A stretch of DNA of 54,845 bases. Origin: Firmicutes bacterium AM55-24TS. GTDB lineage: Bacteria; Bacillota; Clostridia; UBA1381. The translations under genes were made by a program, and so were the position numbers. Below are positions 54,691 through 54,845 of this stretch, piece after piece; the first letter of the stretch is position 1; each line of letters opens with the position of its first letter. The stretch lies in contig QTVU01000019.1 in NCBI GenBank assembly GCA_003460745.1, positions 1 through 54,845 of the forward strand. The letters are read 5' to 3'. Under the pieces are notes generated by a model. The model was not told the DNA's origin, ran no database searches, and saw only the letters and a list, made by a program, of their open reading frames with translations.

Positions 54691-54845
54691 CTGTTCCCCT
54701 ATCACCACTCCTCAGTCGACTCTGTCGACAGCTCCTCTCACGGGGTGCCTTACTAATACCTCTCCTTGATGAGAGGTGCACGCACTGTCGGAGTGATGGC
54801 TGTTATTCGGCGTCCTTTTTCTGTTCCCCTATCACCACTCCTCAG
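54681..54845 (+). repeat. 35-bp direct repeat flanking the MITE-like element
   Basis: The sequence CTTTTTCTGTTCCCCTATCA plus the following CCACTCCTCAG occurs at 54681-54715 and again at 54811-54845, one change apart, spacing 130 bp. The second copy is cut by the window edge, so an array of at least two units is starting. Confidence 0.75.
54705..54799 (+). repeat. MITE-like interspersed repeat, copy 2
   Basis: Starts CCACTCC and ends GGAGTG with internal palindrome AGTCGACTCTGTCGACA and CTCTCCTTGATGAGAGG. It is the direct-orientation relative of 11061-11150. No ORF, no transposase. Confidence 0.65.

Noticed and set aside
1..54845. CRISPR array or cas genes
   Set aside because: No regularly spaced direct repeats with unique spacers; the tandem repeats found are coding low-complexity or single duplications.

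Overview
The window looks like chromosome from a low-GC, Gram-positive, gut-type clostridium (Bacillota, Clostridia). Grounds: an AT-rich base composition, strong AGGAGG-type ribosome binding sites, TTGACA/TATAAT promoters, a Clostridia-type dcw cluster with a PASTA-bearing SpoVD-like PBP and a SpoVE/FtsW protein, a MurE with the DNPR signature of meso-diaminopimelate ligases, sporulation-family genes (SpoIID, a Spo0E-like peptide), an SLH-domain surface protein, and two very large secreted enzymes for rhamnogalacturonan-I (pectin). The combination recalls pectin specialists such as Monoglobus and its relatives; that placement is inference from gene content, not a search result.

Layout. 0-5.9 kb: a LytTR response regulator with an unusual C-terminal HPt domain, a DUF6514-like small protein, a MATE exporter, two serine tRNAs, then a small island (Mor-type regulator, small membrane protein, AIM24 protein, remnant of a phage-type gene, zinc-ribbon protein). 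6-12.5 kb: GT39-like membrane glycosyltransferase, a GGDEF signalling protein, an AraC regulator, a repeat-filled spacer and an iron-type alcohol dehydrogenase. 12.5-24.4 kb (minus strand): mraZ-rsmH-ftsL-spoVD/ftsI-murE-murF-mraY-ftsW-murG-hisS, with murD missing from its usual place. 24.5-28 kb (plus): tex-lgt and a 48-residue Spo0E-like peptide. 28-37.4 kb (minus): rhamnogalacturonan acetylesterase (CE12), SpoIID and rhamnogalacturonan lyase (PL11). 37.5-42 kb: tRNA-Leu followed by a decayed prophage (polyvalent-protein fragment, amidase fragment, small phage genes) and an intact CI/LexA-type repressor. 42-48 kb: secreted M6-like metalloprotease with a Pro/Thr linker, a candidate small structured RNA, a CmpB-like membrane protein with an HD phosphohydrolase, and an SLH surface protein. 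48-53 kb: a MarR-controlled MacAB-like exporter operon. 53-54.7 kb: adenine deaminase, followed by interspersed repeats.

Two features cut across the annotation. First, seven otherwise well conserved genes between 6 and 29 kb, several of them essential (murG, hisS, the dcw PBP, plus tex, the PL11 lyase, the GT39 protein and the GGDEF protein), are each broken by one small indel, mostly in short A/T runs. Their repaired reading frames restore normal family sequence, so I annotate whole genes and flag the sites; base-calling or assembly error is the likeliest cause. Second, several repeats link distant parts of the window: a 43-bp palindrome and a phage-gene segment shared by the two tRNA-associated islands, and a MITE-like repeat at 11.1 kb and 54.7 kb.

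How the genes work together: the dcw block makes and polymerises meso-DAP peptidoglycan; the CE12 and PL11 enzymes would deacetylate and cleave the rhamnogalacturonan backbone outside the cell; the SLH protein is a probable wall-anchored surface protein; and the MarR operon is a drug- or peptide-export module with its own operator. The best candidate for something undescribed is the promoter-hairpin-terminator unit at 44196-44300, followed by the recurrent surface-protein module ending in a K-[VI]-M-x-W motif.
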